Positions 22,241 to 33,872 of a stretch of 64,000 bases of DNA are shown one piece after another. The stretch lies in NCBI GenBank assembly GCA_030568195.1, contig JAJLTO010000011.1:1-64000 (forward strand), in the 5' to 3' direction. The notes beneath the pieces are model-generated. The model had not been told where the DNA came from. It did no database searches and saw only the letters and a list, made by a program, of their open reading frames with translations. Position numbers and translations under genes: made by a program. How positions within the stretch are numbered: position 1 is the first letter of the stretch; each line of letters opens with the position of its first letter. The stretch is from Dipodascopsis uninucleata var. uninucleata (Eukaryota; Ascomycota; Lipomycetes; Lipomycetales; Lipomycetaceae).

Positions 22241-23164
22241 CTAGGAAGTTAGGATACGAGCCACCCAGTTTTTCCTTGCATTCCACGTTTCTTTTGAGAT
22301 ACTTGCGTCAGGCACGCAATATTCATGAGAATGATAGCATCCACGCCAGACATGAAACTCCGTGTTATTACCAGCTGCATATAGCCTATTAACAAACTGA
22401 ATGCAATCATCTCGGAAAACTTCAGCACTTCCAACATCCACGTAAGTATCTGGAAGATTTTCCAAGTTAGTAGCTCTGCCTGGTGTGCAGTATATGTTAA
22501 CTTCCAAGCAGTTGTTGCTCTTTCCCAGGAACTGCTCCCAGCATGACTCCATTATCGAGACTGTGAGAGTGGTGGTGTCACCATATTGACGAGCGGATGC
22601 CGTTTCATAGTGATAGTCTAACATTGGAGCAAACAGCATTTGAGCCTTGAGATCTATTATATTTCTGTCTCTGCATAGAAACGTTAGAGAAGCGCATAAG
22701 TTTCCTCCTGAAGAGCATCCAGCTGCTATTATTCGTGATTTGTCAATTCCATAAGAACTAGCATTCTCCCAAAGGTGCAGTAGACCAGTGTAGCATTCTT
22801 CAACCAGACTTATTCCTTGTATTTTGGGCGCAAGGTGATATTCTACTGTAGCAACAATCATGTTGTGTGGTTCGATTAGATCTAGCAATCTACGCAGATT
22901 GCTGTATCTATTACCGCCGACCATTCCACCGCCATGTATGTTATAAAGAAGGGGCCTCAAGCTGCTATTAGATTTATTTTCAAATATTGTAATTTCCATT
23001 GGTCCATTCGGCCCTTCCACAGTTATTATCTTATGTAATAATGGACGGCCCTCGCATTCTGTCTCGATGCTCCAGAGGCGAATAGGCGCCGATTTGGTTT
23101 TTTTAGTTTTAATAAAAAAAGGAACGAGCTCTTCATCCAAATTACTAGTATCAATAGTTTCCAT
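22241..23164 (-). CDS. alpha/beta-hydrolase, HSL-type esterase
   Basis: A 307-residue alpha/beta-hydrolase fold-3 enzyme of the hormone-sensitive-lipase group, which hydrolyses carboxylic esters and sometimes lactones. The oxyanion-hole motif HGGG is at 77-80. The nucleophile elbow GCSSG (149-153) gives Ser151. The acid is probably Glu248 in VGSAEVFRDD, as in fungal members of this branch, and the base His278 in GCYHSHEY. The length and both ends are complete, without introns. No signal peptide is seen, so it is likely cytosolic. The physiological ester is unknown. Another candidate role is detoxification. Confidence 0.87.
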   Translation of the reverse strand: METIDTSNLDEELVPFFIKTKKTKSAPIRLWSIETECEGRPLLHKIITVEGPNGPMEITIFENKSNSSLRPLLYNIHGGGMVGGNRYSNLRRLLDLIEPHNMIVATVEYHLAPKIQGISLVEECYTGLLHLWENASSYGIDKSRIIAAGCSSGGNLCASLTFLCRDRNIIDLKAQMLFAPMLDYHYETASARQYGDTTTLTVSIMESCWEQFLGKSNNCLEVNIYCTPGRATNLENLPDTYVDVGSAEVFRDDCIQFVNRLYAAGNNTEFHVWRGCYHSHEYCVPDASISKETWNARKNWVARILTS

Positions 23165-23510
23165 TTTAATATTTTAGTTGAATAAAATTTTATATATAAG
23201 GTATTAAGAATGGCAAATTAACATTTACAGATTGCAGTAGATCCGTCACTGTAAAATAGGCGATTTTGTGGGGTGCACAGTATAATATAATTAAGCAAAT
23301 TATTGGGAGTTATGGTAAATGTGTCGACTCAAGGCTATTTATACTAAGCTATTAGGCGAACCAACAATATTGCGAAATACGGATCGGAAACATAATGGTT
23401 CGCACACATTCCTTAATACAAGCAGTTCCATCAACCGCAATTCTGAATATAGAACTTCAATTTTCAATACTCTCCACAGACTTGTAGCGAGCCACTAAAG
23501 ATAATTGCTC

Positions 23511-26129
23511 TCAATGCCAGGTTCCATTGGGAACACCAAAGTACCCTTCACTTGGGATATCAACTAACGCTGCAGTACCTTTACCATCAATACCTGCGCT
23601 GGAAACTGTGTTTCCCCACCAAATAAGAGATTTGGGATGATACTGAAGTGCGAAAAAGATTAAAATTCCGCAAAAAGCCACACCAGCAGTAATTGCAGAT
23701 TGCAAAATATAGTTGTACTTTGACCACCAATCTAGATATCGTCGACGAATATAGTAGTTGAATACAAATGCCATATAGAAACCAGGTGTATAGTACGTCA
23801 GATTGTATGTAGAGCCATATCTCAAAAAGCCTCCGAGCACAAGAATAGGATGAAAAGTATAAAATATATTTGGATAAGTCTTACGGAGGTACCAGAATAC
23901 AACCGACATTACTGCTCCCACAAGGAACATATATTTGATTGCCGGATACAATTGGTCAAATGTTCGAGTAGGACCGATCACGGAGAATAACAGTGTGTCA
24001 GAGTATAAAGTATGTGCAAATGGACATGTAAACTTACTTGCCTGCTCATAGCTACAAAAATTCTCGACATTATATAGCAAGAAATCGAGTGCACCAGTAG
24101 TAACAAAGACCTGAATGATTGTTGCATATATCTGCGCTCGGAACACACTTCGAGGCGGTAGCTTCGCATAGTGTGCAATCTTCTGATCTCCAATATAAGT
24201 CTGACCTTGTTCATCAACGCTGTAGCCAAAAATTCGACATAAAATGTTGGCCACATTGTGTCCGGGAGCCATGTATCCTCCGAGTACAGGCCCAAGCATA
24301 TTAAGAGATAGCATTTTACCGGTAGTAGAGTAAAGAACCATTCCTGGGATCATGAGAGCAACACAAATGATTGCCATAACTATGATAACCCACACTGGGA
24401 CATCTGATGGGTAGACAGTAATCGAAACTATGCCACAAACAATAGCAAAGAGCATAACTACTAAAAACCACCAATCAGGCACTTCGTTGTATTTTCGCAT
24501 CATAGTTGATATAGCGTCATCATACTGTTCGTAACTAGAAGTAGACCTATTTTTCAGAGCTCTGACAAATTCAACCACCGACTCTTTAATAGTCTTCCAT
24601 TCACTCAAAAATATATAACAGAAAGTTAACGTATAATTCATGTAAGCGGCACACATGTACACGAGATTTCCAGCAGAGATATATGGCGAAGAATACGACT
24701 CATACTGTGTAATATTCAGCTTTCCACCACTATCAACAACACGCGTGAGGTTGTACTCGTCGCCAAATCTGTCATATACATTGGCTGTATTCGGTGGCAT
24801 ATAACCTGTATACATGTAGTTCGAAAAGTATATTGCTGCAATAACAATGGCTGCAAGAATTGTGCCTACATATTGATTCATTGTGACGAAAAATGGCAGA
24901 ATAAGTGGTGTAGCATAATTTATTACTGCCCAGTCAAAGGAAGAAACAGGATTCACGCCAAGACCTATAGTTGATCCTGTGACAAATGCTAGTTTCTTGT
25001 TCTGAGGAGCAATCCATGTCATCCAGTTAAACGTGGAAAGAGCTTTGAAGAGGTAATCTGGAATAAAATATAAAGAAAACGATATGCAAAGAGCGAGAAA
25101 AAATAGTTTGTACTTGCTGATGGTCCATCCATGTATAGAAACGTTCTTTTCCGGAGTAAGCAGAGTTCTATTCAATTGTAGTACAGGTAGTTCAGTTGGC
25201 CATACTGCCTTCACAGGATAGATAACCCATCTACGGAGAACACCTGCAAGGCCCATACCAAAAAACTGCAGACAGAATGACATTAGAATAATAAAGCCAT
25301 TTCCTATCCACTGTTCGTTGAAAAATAGAGGTAAAACCATTGTAGGCAGGTACCAACCTAAATTGGAGGTCTGCGCTCCAACATTTGTCATAATTGTAGT
25401 TAGCATCTGCTCCTTAAAAGTCCAAGGGCCAGGATTGAGATTGACCTTCCATTTTCCAATACCAATAGTCTTTTGGGGGAGTATTCTTGCGAATAAGAGT
25501 CCCGTAGGATACACGAGAATTTGAACCACCTGAGAATTTAGAGAAAAACTTGGCTGCCTAAAGGAGAAAATCTGATTCAAAAATCCAACTCCTGCTACCC
25601 AGAAGCCTCCAATTATATAGGCCCTTAATGTTTCTACTTCAACTGTTGGGTCATCCACCGGACTGCAAACAGCTCTAACTTCGGGATAAGGAGAATAGAA
25701 CTTGATTAATGCGGCTTCTAGGCGAAAGTCAATAGAATAATCTTCCTCAGACAGGCCACATGCGTCAGGACCCTTGAGCATCATCTGGATCTTATTCATT
25801 GAGGTTGAAGGAAAGTTAAGATCGCCATCAAAATACTCAGCAGCATGTCTCAGAATTGCTCGCGCATCATCAAATGATAAAGACTGCATTTTATTATATA
25901 AAAATTCGAATTGATCAGTATCAAGATCCTTGAGATCATCTGATTGATGCACTCTTTCGTATGCCCTCTCAGAGAGACCTACTTCATTGACAGCAACTAT
26001 TGGCTCTTTCTTGAAATCAAAAATCTCTTCTGAGTTTGCAGGAGAAATATTTCTGTTTTTGAGTTCCATATTCACGCAACTATCATAGAAATCGTACTGA
26101 AATTGAATTCTTCTGTATGGTATGTCCAA
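23511..26129 (-). CDS. OPT family oligopeptide transporter (copy 1)
   Basis: An 872-residue proton-coupled transporter of the OPT family (oligopeptides or glutathione-like tetra/pentapeptides), expected in the plasma membrane. Residues 1-165 are a hydrophilic cytosolic tail that ends in SPYPEVRAVCSPVDDP (146-161), a hallmark of the peptide-transporter clade. NPGPWTFKEQ (232-241) is the family signature, and SSFDWAVINYATP and the C-terminal SLIWWGNTVSS and NGTWH are also conserved. About 14 to 16 hydrophobic segments follow, and the gene is intact and intronless. It is a paralogue of the gene at 47722-50331: both carry SPYPEVR at 146-152 and NPGPW at 232, so the two align without net gaps there. 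A TA-rich tract about 50 bp upstream may be its TATA element. Confidence 0.95.
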   Translation of the reverse strand: MDIPYRRIQFQYDFYDSCVNMELKNRNISPANSEEIFDFKKEPIVAVNEVGLSERAYERVHQSDDLKDLDTDQFEFLYNKMQSLSFDDARAILRHAAEYFDGDLNFPSTSMNKIQMMLKGPDACGLSEEDYSIDFRLEAALIKFYSPYPEVRAVCSPVDDPTVEVETLRAYIIGGFWVAGVGFLNQIFSFRQPSFSLNSQVVQILVYPTGLLFARILPQKTIGIGKWKVNLNPGPWTFKEQMLTTIMTNVGAQTSNLGWYLPTMVLPLFFNEQWIGNGFIILMSFCLQFFGMGLAGVLRRWVIYPVKAVWPTELPVLQLNRTLLTPEKNVSIHGWTISKYKLFFLALCISFSLYFIPDYLFKALSTFNWMTWIAPQNKKLAFVTGSTIGLGVNPVSSFDWAVINYATPLILPFFVTMNQYVGTILAAIVIAAIYFSNYMYTGYMPPNTANVYDRFGDEYNLTRVVDSGGKLNITQYESYSSPYISAGNLVYMCAAYMNYTLTFCYIFLSEWKTIKESVVEFVRALKNRSTSSYEQYDDAISTMMRKYNEVPDWWFLVVMLFAIVCGIVSITVYPSDVPVWVIIVMAIICVALMIPGMVLYSTTGKMLSLNMLGPVLGGYMAPGHNVANILCRIFGYSVDEQGQTYIGDQKIAHYAKLPPRSVFRAQIYATIIQVFVTTGALDFLLYNVENFCSYEQASKFTCPFAHTLYSDTLLFSVIGPTRTFDQLYPAIKYMFLVGAVMSVVFWYLRKTYPNIFYTFHPILVLGGFLRYGSTYNLTYYTPGFYMAFVFNYYIRRRYLDWWSKYNYILQSAITAGVAFCGILIFFALQYHPKSLIWWGNTVSSAGIDGKGTAALVDIPSEGYFGVPNGTWH

Positions 26130-26174
26130 CAGATCTTGTTCTTAAGAGCATCAATACACAACAGCAACAGTCTC

Positions 26175-26187
26175 ATATATATATATA
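26175..26187 (-). promoter_or_regulatory. TATA-like tract upstream of OPT copy 1
   Basis: Alternating AT run 46 to 58 bp before the ATG at 26129. Placement suits a TATA element but such tracts are common in this AT-rich DNA. Confidence 0.3.
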
Positions 26188-28099
26188 GAGCTGCTGCTTA
26201 ATCTTCAAATCAATTGATTCACACTAATAGCATCTTTGTGTTAATTAGAAGTTAGTGAGAGCTTAATGCTATCTGCGCCGTTGTGTATGTCATTCTTATC
26301 CACACATCAGAAGACAAAGAAAGAGCCTGCTGTCTATCTGCATTTCTACCTGTACGTATAGCAATTTTCTCAAGTGTTATACGTATTAGTGAATAGAGAA
26401 AGTTTATTTCATGTGCAGTGGTCCTTGCGTACCTATATTTTGACACTAGTCGAAGTATTTGCTACTACTAACTATCAAAGTATATATCAGTGGTGATGAC
26501 CGCATAGAGGTGCATATTGTCTCAGGAAGAATAGTTTCCTGCAGATACTCTTGATTATAGTATAATAACATAACTACGACTATCCAAACTTCAGCTATAC
26601 CGATGAATAATCTCTCGTAAGTTTTTGCGGCTAATGCGTTCTCAGAAGTGACAGGCCTATAAGAAGCTGTCTAATATCAGTTGACATTTGCGAGATAATA
26701 TTGGTATATTCTAAAATGAATTTCAGTAAAAGGTACAAAAGCACCCTGAGGGAAATTATTTGTAGTTTTCACTTTAGGCATAGACTAAAAACTATTTAGC
26801 TATTGTATGCTTGGTGTCTCATGCGGGCAAACAGGAACAAGATTTGAGCATTGTAGAATCTAGTAATAGTTTGTGACTACTTCGAACACAAATTATTTTC
26901 AGGGTAGGAATCTGGTTTGATTTATTGAATTCAAATATCAGCGGTAATCATCGCGTTCTACAGCATAAACAGGCATAAAATCGACAAGATTAGCTGCTAA
27001 TGATCATCAATTTCAATATATATCGCGATATTTAGGTCAATCTTGATTATTGGTCAAAATATAATCCTACGAGATATATATGAGTACCCTAAGCCAATGA
27101 AGTGTACATCTACGTCGTTTCCCATTATCGGGATCACAGTTTACACGCAGAGATGCTTCGAAATACTAGTAGCTACCAAGTCTGTATCTTACCGGGAATC
27201 AATTTGTTTGTTATAAGTAAAGATTTTGATTTAGTGTTCTATATCCATTGGAATCGCTGCTCTATAACAAAGCGCTACAATGCAAATCTACCAAGCTAAT
27301 TGCGTAATACTTAAAAGATATTTTGTAGCGCTACGGCACATTCTCATAACCGCTGCTACTTTAACAAGTATTTAAGTTTAGTGAGGGCTAAGCATTACTA
27401 TAAATTCTTAATCGATGATAAGCATTGCCCAATTTAATGGTCTAAAAGACCTCTTAGAAAGGTTATAACCGTCTTACTAGCTTGCTTATCTTCTATGGCT
27501 AGCCAATACATGCGGATATTGTCGGCTACTTCGGGCAATTAAATTCTACTTGCTTTCTGCAGATGTCAAAAAATATCTTGTCGTTCAATCAAAACACTAA
27601 CAGCCCGTGGCCTTATCTTGTAAATTTATTAAAATCAATCCTTGCATAAATAATTCGTAGAAATCGTGCATGCGTCCTTTGTTATATTATTTAGGTTCCA
27701 CATATTTTGTACTATTTCTGATATATCAGTGTTTAAGAATATGAGCATCGAGACATTGGAAGAAGTAAATAGAGCTGTCTAAGACCTTTTCCTCTCAATG
27801 AAGCTAATTTGTTTTACTTTATTAAAATGTCTTCTTCTGTTACTTGAGTCCTCTTTGACATTTATCTGTAGTTATTTGCTGCAGCTCTGTCGTGCAATAA
27901 CTCCGAAGTGTATAAAGCGTATAGTTATAAATTCCGCTAGTAATACATTTAAGAATAATTAGTAAAATAAAAGAGCTATCCTATTATAGAGTGGACATCT
28001 CTGGTGAAGACGCACAGCAATCATTATTTGACGGTAACCATCATATACAGAATATATTGCTATCGCAGAAGTCGTCCGCTATTAAAAACTTAGCCTGAC
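26188..28099. other. intergenic DNA, no gene seen
   Basis: About 1.9 kb with no frame longer than 65 codons and no recognisable domain, splice-linked exons or RNA gene. Confidence 0.55.
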
Positions 28100-29525
28100 T
28101 TATTCTGATAGAAATTCTCTATCGTTAAATGGATCTGCACCTAAGTACTTCCATACTCTGACACTGTCAAGATCTATATTCTTAGAGCTAAGTTGGAAGA
28201 GAAGTTCTGCTGAGCCGCCATGACTAACGTGAGCTATCTTCTCTTTCTAAATTTTGTTTCTGAGTTAACGAAGATACTAGCTTAAAACATTACGATCATG
28301 AACTAGAATGCACTCACCAGTCCTACTGTTATATTAATAATTTGTTCCCACCATTGGGGCTCGTACTCTCGCAGTTTCTGATGTTTGATCGACCTTACAA
28401 TGTTTTCAGCGGCAATTTCGCCTTGAACTGTAGCAGAGCGCCCATTTCTTGCACAGTCCATAGACACAATATCACCAGCTGCAAAAATATTGTTATATCT
28501 ATGATCCTCGAGCTGCAATGTAGGTCGCACCTTTACATGACCCGATTCTGTAAGACATGATTGATTCAGCTCACGAAGAATGCTTGAATTTGGTGTTTGC
28601 CCCAGGCACTTTACCTATTTCGCATGATCTCTGTTAGTTCTTGAAATTAGATTTCTATATAACTACCACGCACCAGATAGCTGCACTTGATCTCTCTTCC
28701 AGAAAGCAACTTAAGATTTCCATTTGTGTCAATTTCCTCAGTGAGCAATCGATCACCTAGAATCACATCAACCCCAATTTTTTTTAGCTTCTCAAAAACA
28801 ACATAATGTAGCTTTGATCCTTCAAATTTGTTTAAAAGCGCATCGCGCGAATGCACCAGCGTAACCGACTTCTCAGGATACATCGACTTTGCATCCGCTG
28901 CATATTCTACGCCAACAGGACCACCGCCAATGACAACGATATCAGTGGCAGACTCGAGTTCGGCTTGTACGACTTTAAAGTCATTAATGCCATCCTGCTT
29001 TTCTTGATTGCTTGTTCGAGAAGGTAGTTGTGCAGATACACCTGATGATACAATAAGATACTCGAATGGAATCTGCTTTGCGTATCGCAATTGAACGTAT
29101 CCACCAGCAGGTAATCCGTCTTGAACAAAAACTTTGTCTACTGTATCTTTGATCCAAACATACGAGTCCTTAGGTGCACCCGCAAGGAACAGCTTATATG
29201 GGATAAACGCTTTCTGTTCATGCCCTGTTATCACACTAAATCGTGGAAACGCCCAGGTAAAGTGGAAGTGGCTGTTCTTCTCTATAACGATGATTTGATG
29301 AGATGAGGGAACGGAGTTGACTAGATAATGTGCAGCCGTATAACCAGCGAATGAAGCCCCAATGATTACTATATTTCTAGGTGACTCTAATTTCTTGTAG
29401 GTGAATTTATGAATATACGCGCGTATTTTCTGAGTCAGTCGGTCGTAACTGAACGACATTATTATGGATATTAGTTTGCCCACGAGACGTACACGACCAA
29501 GAACCAGTCCCACCTTATCAGACAT
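28100..29525 (-). CDS. AIF/FSP1-like FAD-dependent NAD(P)H oxidoreductase, three exons
   Basis: Exons 29525-28674, 28614-28318 and 28246-28100 give 431 residues; the introns are 59 and 71 bp with donors GTGCGT and GTGAGT and an ACTAAC branch in the first. This is a pyridine-nucleotide-disulphide-type flavoprotein of the AIF/FSP1 (AMID) group, which oxidises NAD(P)H and may reduce quinones. NIVIIGASFAG (51-61) is the FAD-binding Rossmann turn, DIVVIGGGPVGVEYAAD (195-211) the NAD(P)H-binding one, and NIFAAGDI the distal FAD contact. Intron 1 falls just before KCLGQTPNSS, the usual TGxxPN motif. Exon 3 encodes SHGGSAELLFQL and ends at LSE. A hydrophobic N-terminal stretch (about 5-25) could anchor it to a membrane, possibly mitochondrial or a lipid droplet. 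No redox-active CxxC is present, as expected for this group. Confidence 0.85.
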
Positions 29526-30398
29526 ATTGCTAATCGATCTATTCGTATAAAGAAATATATTTAGGTTTATATTTCATTTGTATTATATGCTTGTATGACT
29601 ATAGTATCAACGAGAACGTTGTGGAGAAGAGAATATTAACTGCTTTTATAATCTTACCTACATATATCGTAATGGATGGCGTATGTTGTCTCCGGTTCCG
29701 AGGTACTACAAGGATACTGTTCTTATTTTACGATACTTATTTTCGCTAGATATGCTACTAGACTCTAAATAGAAGAACCTCCGCAAATTTATCGTTGATG
29801 CGATCTAGACGAAGTAAGAGTGAGCCTATTTGTCCGCAATTACGCTATGTCACGGTTCTAAAGTTATAGTGGTTCATATTTAAGTCGGATTTAAGATCTG
29901 ATAATTTTGGAGATCTGATAAAATTTTATCTAGGAGACAACATTAAGGTTTCCGTTCTGCTATCTGATAAAACATAATATATACAAGTATTAATATGAAA
30001 ATTTACAAAGCCATTTGTAGGATACAGTAAAAAAAGAAGAGCGCAACTATAACGAATTCACTAACATATAAACTAACTTTGGTATGTTTATCGAGTTGTT
30101 AAATTATAAAGTCGATCAAAACGTACGTTGAACCTCGGTGAAATGCGGTTTAAAAAGCAAAACTTTCACAGAATACATAACTGGTATATTTTCCATTCTT
30201 CTCAAGACGGCTTGACAGCGTTCACTGCTTGATCGTGCCATAAATTATCCATAGAATTATAGAAAATGCGGTTGCACACTGCTATTTGCCACATCATATA
30301 ACTTGACCAATGAAATCATTCATGTCCATACAGTAAATGATATAATTTTCATGTTTGCTCAAACTAGTCCTTAAAGAAAAATTAAAATACTTCAGTTC
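29526..30398. other. intergenic DNA
   Basis: About 0.9 kb; the left part is the promoter of the flavoprotein gene. No gene is seen. Confidence 0.6.
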
Positions 30399-32481
30399 TC
30401 AGTTCATACCGTGAGCTTTAAGCACCTCACCGCAACTACTGCAACGATCCTGATTGGGAGTAGACCGCGAAGACGTCGAAAGCTTTAGACCAAGAGTATC
30501 CAAACGAACTCCCATACCCATACCCAAGCCAACTCCCAAAGATTGAATTTCTTCTAATAGATCCCGAATGAACAGACCTTCTAACGTATTTGTAACAAGA
30601 TCATAAGCAACACAAATTGGAAATAAGTACCGAATCATCATAAAGGTCGCGCCTCTCGTCATCACATATTTGGAGCTCCGACATATTACAGAGATGTTGC
30701 GGTTTATTTGAATATTGTGCTCTGCTGATGCGTTTTTGTATTCTTGACTGGACAAGACATCCCAATACGACTGGTTTCCTGTAGTTTCCATAATCTTGAA
30801 AGGAAGAGCGGCCATGATGGAAGTGCCAAGGAGACTTCGGAAGGTATAGTAAAGATTCACCAGGTGACAATCGTCTACATTAAGGTACTCTACAGGAGGC
30901 TTAAAGAAGTGAGTTCGACACCATTCGTTAGTATCTTCAGATAAAGGACATACGGAATATTCACCCTTCATTGTCCCAGTATTCCTATCAAATTGCTTCG
31001 TTGTATCACCCTTTCTGATATGCCGTTTCTCAACTTGAGATTTATAGGATTCAAATAAGGCATCTAGTTTTCCTTCTAGCTTATTTAAGCTCTTGTAAAG
31101 TTTGTATATAGCATTGATCTTCTCTTTTGCCGACTTCGAAGCACTCATTTCTGCTGCAGTTTTCCTGTACTGAAAAGAAGAGAACTTTGTATAATCTGCC
31201 GGTAAATACAACGACATCTGCTGCAGGATTTGAGCGAACTCCAGCATCATATCTATTAAAACCTGTACGTCGTCCTTTCTTCTATTATTGAAAGGAATAC
31301 TCATCCACTCGGGTGATGAGAGGAAGCTGTCTTGACGAAGCGATATACTAGCAATCGCGCATGATATTCGCAGGCCCTCAAATAATCCAAATGCACATTC
31401 TACATCATCAATTTGAGGGCCGATCACACTTAGTATATCCAATGAGCCACGCATTAAGGCAATCCATGCGTAATCCAGCGAAGGAGACACAATTTCTAAC
31501 ATAGTGAATAGAAATGAAGCCATTATCGTTTGATTCATAGCATCTTGCGATCGTATCCTAGCCACGGGTCGACATATAGAGGTAGATTTTACATTGCCGT
31601 CAGAATCAACAACAAGGCTCTCATCTTTACTAGCTTCTACACAATGTATATTTCGTAAAAGCATCCGTTGCATTTTGAGCGCCTTGATATACCATTTGAT
31701 TCCTTCATGCCGAAAATGATCATCATGCAGACTTGAGGCAGCATATATTAACACTAATGCTTTCCCAGCAAATGAAGTGACAGAATTATCATTAGCATAA
31801 ATGTAATGAGATATTTTAAATTGAAACCACAACTTAGATCGTCGCTCAGAGTTCGGAATATGGCTTGTCAGTTTAGCAAATGAATCCATAAAGTATGAGT
31901 CGCAAAATTGGAGCATGTCTTTATCAGATGGTCGCAAAGGAATTAGCATAGGCAAATTCTCACTAGGACTCGCTAACATATCAGCTAGATCGAATGAGGA
32001 TTTGCTTTGCTCTACTTGCTTTTCCGTTTTCCTCAGATTATGTCTCATTATCCGTAGGGAAGGCCCTAGTTTCCTCAAACTCTTGTGTTGTGACAGAGAA
32101 AGAGAATTTCTTTCGCCTTGTGTCTCTATCCTAGCAATTCTATCTGTTTCATTATGCTCATAGAAATTATTATTATAATCACATGTTTGCTGGTCTATAT
32201 ATACCATACCAGCAGTTCCTATTTTCTGTCTTCGAAATAGAGGTCCGGTGATAGCACCACTGCAAATAAGTCCTCTTTTCTTACACTTAATACACTGTGG
32301 AATTGTTTCATCGCACTATGAATATATTAGCACCTATTCTATTACTTTATATCTAATGTGCCAACACTCAACTGACAACATCCTTTCAAATAATATCATT
32401 ATGGAAAGAGAAAAACATTACCTTGACTTTACGTCTCTTGCACTCTAAGCAACCTTTACTTCCACCCGCTACACCTACCAT
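30399..32481 (-). CDS. Zn2Cys6 transcription factor, two exons
   Basis: Exon 1 (32481-32422) encodes the first half of the zinc cluster, GCLECKRRKVK. After a 106-bp intron (donor GTAATG, GCTAAT branch) exon 2 (32315-30399) continues with CDETIPQCIKCKKRGLIC. The joined protein has 658 residues with Cys11, 14, 21, 28, 31 and 38 (spacing 2-6-6-2-6). This is the GCxxCKxRxVKCDE type that carries the broad fungal-specific domain of the UPC2/ECM22-like and related regulators. The remaining 600 residues are helical with no further motif, apart from a C-terminal CSSCGEVLKAHG that may bind metal. Without exon 1 the protein would appear to lack a DNA-binding domain. A telobox-like TAGGGTTT lies about 340 bp upstream (32822-32829). 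Target genes cannot be inferred. Confidence 0.87.
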
Positions 32482-32821
32482 GATTTCGCCCAATCTCTGC
32501 GTTGTTATTACTTTTACCGCTGATTCTACTACATCCACTTCAAACTGACAAACTAAAATATGTCACTTGATCAGTTATCCGTAAAGCGGTTATTCTATCT
32601 TGTGGATTCGCTTATATCTTAATTACTATTCGCCTCCCTAACATAATAGCGATATCTTGCTAATATTTGCTCACGCGGCTTTAAGACCCTATTCAGTTTG
32701 TACTAGCTAACTTTGGTTAGACTTGCGAACTGCACGCTTCGAATGTCAAGCGCAATTGGGCGCAGTATTATAAACCTTATTTAGTATAACAGAACAATTT
32801 ACAGTGTCAAGATGATGCGTT

Positions 32822-32829
32822 TAGGGTTT
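32822..32829 (+). promoter_or_regulatory. telobox-like motif upstream of Zn2Cys6 gene
   Basis: TAGGGTTT, one of four telomere-related boxes scattered through the window (others at 3350, 13188 and 19663). It might bind a telobox factor; the spacing to the start codon is about 340 bp. Confidence 0.25.
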
Positions 32830-33026
32830 ATTGCTATTGTCTTTTGGAGTCGGCAAACAAAGAAGCTAGACGAACATTACGCGTAGAAGGGACCTACAGG
32901 TGAGTTGTTCATATTTGAAAGTAAGAACATATTCGGTAAAACGCCATAATCTAGCGGTAGTAGGAGGAAATAAGTATAGATAATTTCCTAAAAACTATGT
33001 ATTACAATATCGTATCTTAATTATAC

Positions 33027-33872
33027 TTAACACAATTGCGATTCCGGGCCTCTCTCCATCTCATAATCTTTTGGTGTAATGTCAATGTGGAAGTCGGTCA
33101 CAGCTAGCATAAAAATATAAATGGTCGAGATGATTATTTGAGGGATGACAGCTAGAACAAGGTAGATTCTCCAACTTCCCTCAAAGAAATTCCATGGACT
33201 GGGATGTGACGTAATAATACCATCTGATCCTAAAGTAAAGGCTGAAGCCGTCGAATAGATGGTTCTCATAATATAGAATGGTAAGACGCCTATGAGAGCT
33301 AGCTCTGATCGTCTCGCAATAAGACTATTCTTAGATGTACCGATCATATTTACTGCGTCCATATGTATCAATGCCAGAAGTCCAAGAAGCGCAATAGCTG
33401 CAGTAATCAAACATGTTGAAGCCTTGAGCAGCGTAACGCCGTTACTGATTTCGCTAGATTTGTCGCTAGTCAAATCACTAGCGGCCCCGATACTAAGCCC
33501 CATAGATACTATCAGCAGAATGTGTACAATCCTTGTTAATTTCTTGATATGGGCCGGCAGTTCTGTACCATGGATCGACATAGTCAGTTTGTTGGCGACC
33601 TGGAATCCAACGCTAACCAAAGGACTGAGACCGATGGAACTTAAGACCAGTGCAGCGATAATCAGACCAGTGCTTACTTCTGATTTTGTTTCCTCTATAA
33701 TAGTAATAATATCACTGGCAATTCGGATTGACATGAATATGGAAAAGGTAATCCAGCCTCTTCCAAAACCATGGAATCCAGATTTCATCATTGTGAATAA
33801 TGCGATAGCTAGCAGAAGAGCATAAATGACAGCCTCTACAATCGCTATGCATCCCTTTGCTTCCAGTGCCAT
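33027..33872 (-). CDS. seven-TM fungal membrane protein, DUF7702-like
   Basis: A 281-residue protein made almost entirely of seven hydrophobic helices, beginning right at the N-terminus (AIVEAVIYALLLAIALFTM) and ending in a short charged tail (DYEMERGPESQ). Motifs such as FSIFMSIRIASDII in TM2 and LPFYIMRTIYSTAS in TM6 resemble a widespread fungal family of uncharacterised seven-TM proteins (DUF7702 as I recall it); the assignment is from memory, not a search. The gene is complete and intronless. Function is unknown. A receptor-like or lipid-sensing role has no support in the sequence beyond topology. Confidence 0.72.
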   Translation of the reverse strand: MALEAKGCIAIVEAVIYALLLAIALFTMMKSGFHGFGRGWITFSIFMSIRIASDIITIIEETKSEVSTGLIIAALVLSSIGLSPLVSVGFQVANKLTMSIHGTELPAHIKKLTRIVHILLIVSMGLSIGAASDLTSDKSSEISNGVTLLKASTCLITAAIALLGLLALIHMDAVNMIGTSKNSLIARRSELALIGVLPFYIMRTIYSTASAFTLGSDGIITSHPSPWNFFEGSWRIYLVLAVIPQIIISTIYIFMLAVTDFHIDITPKDYEMERGPESQLC

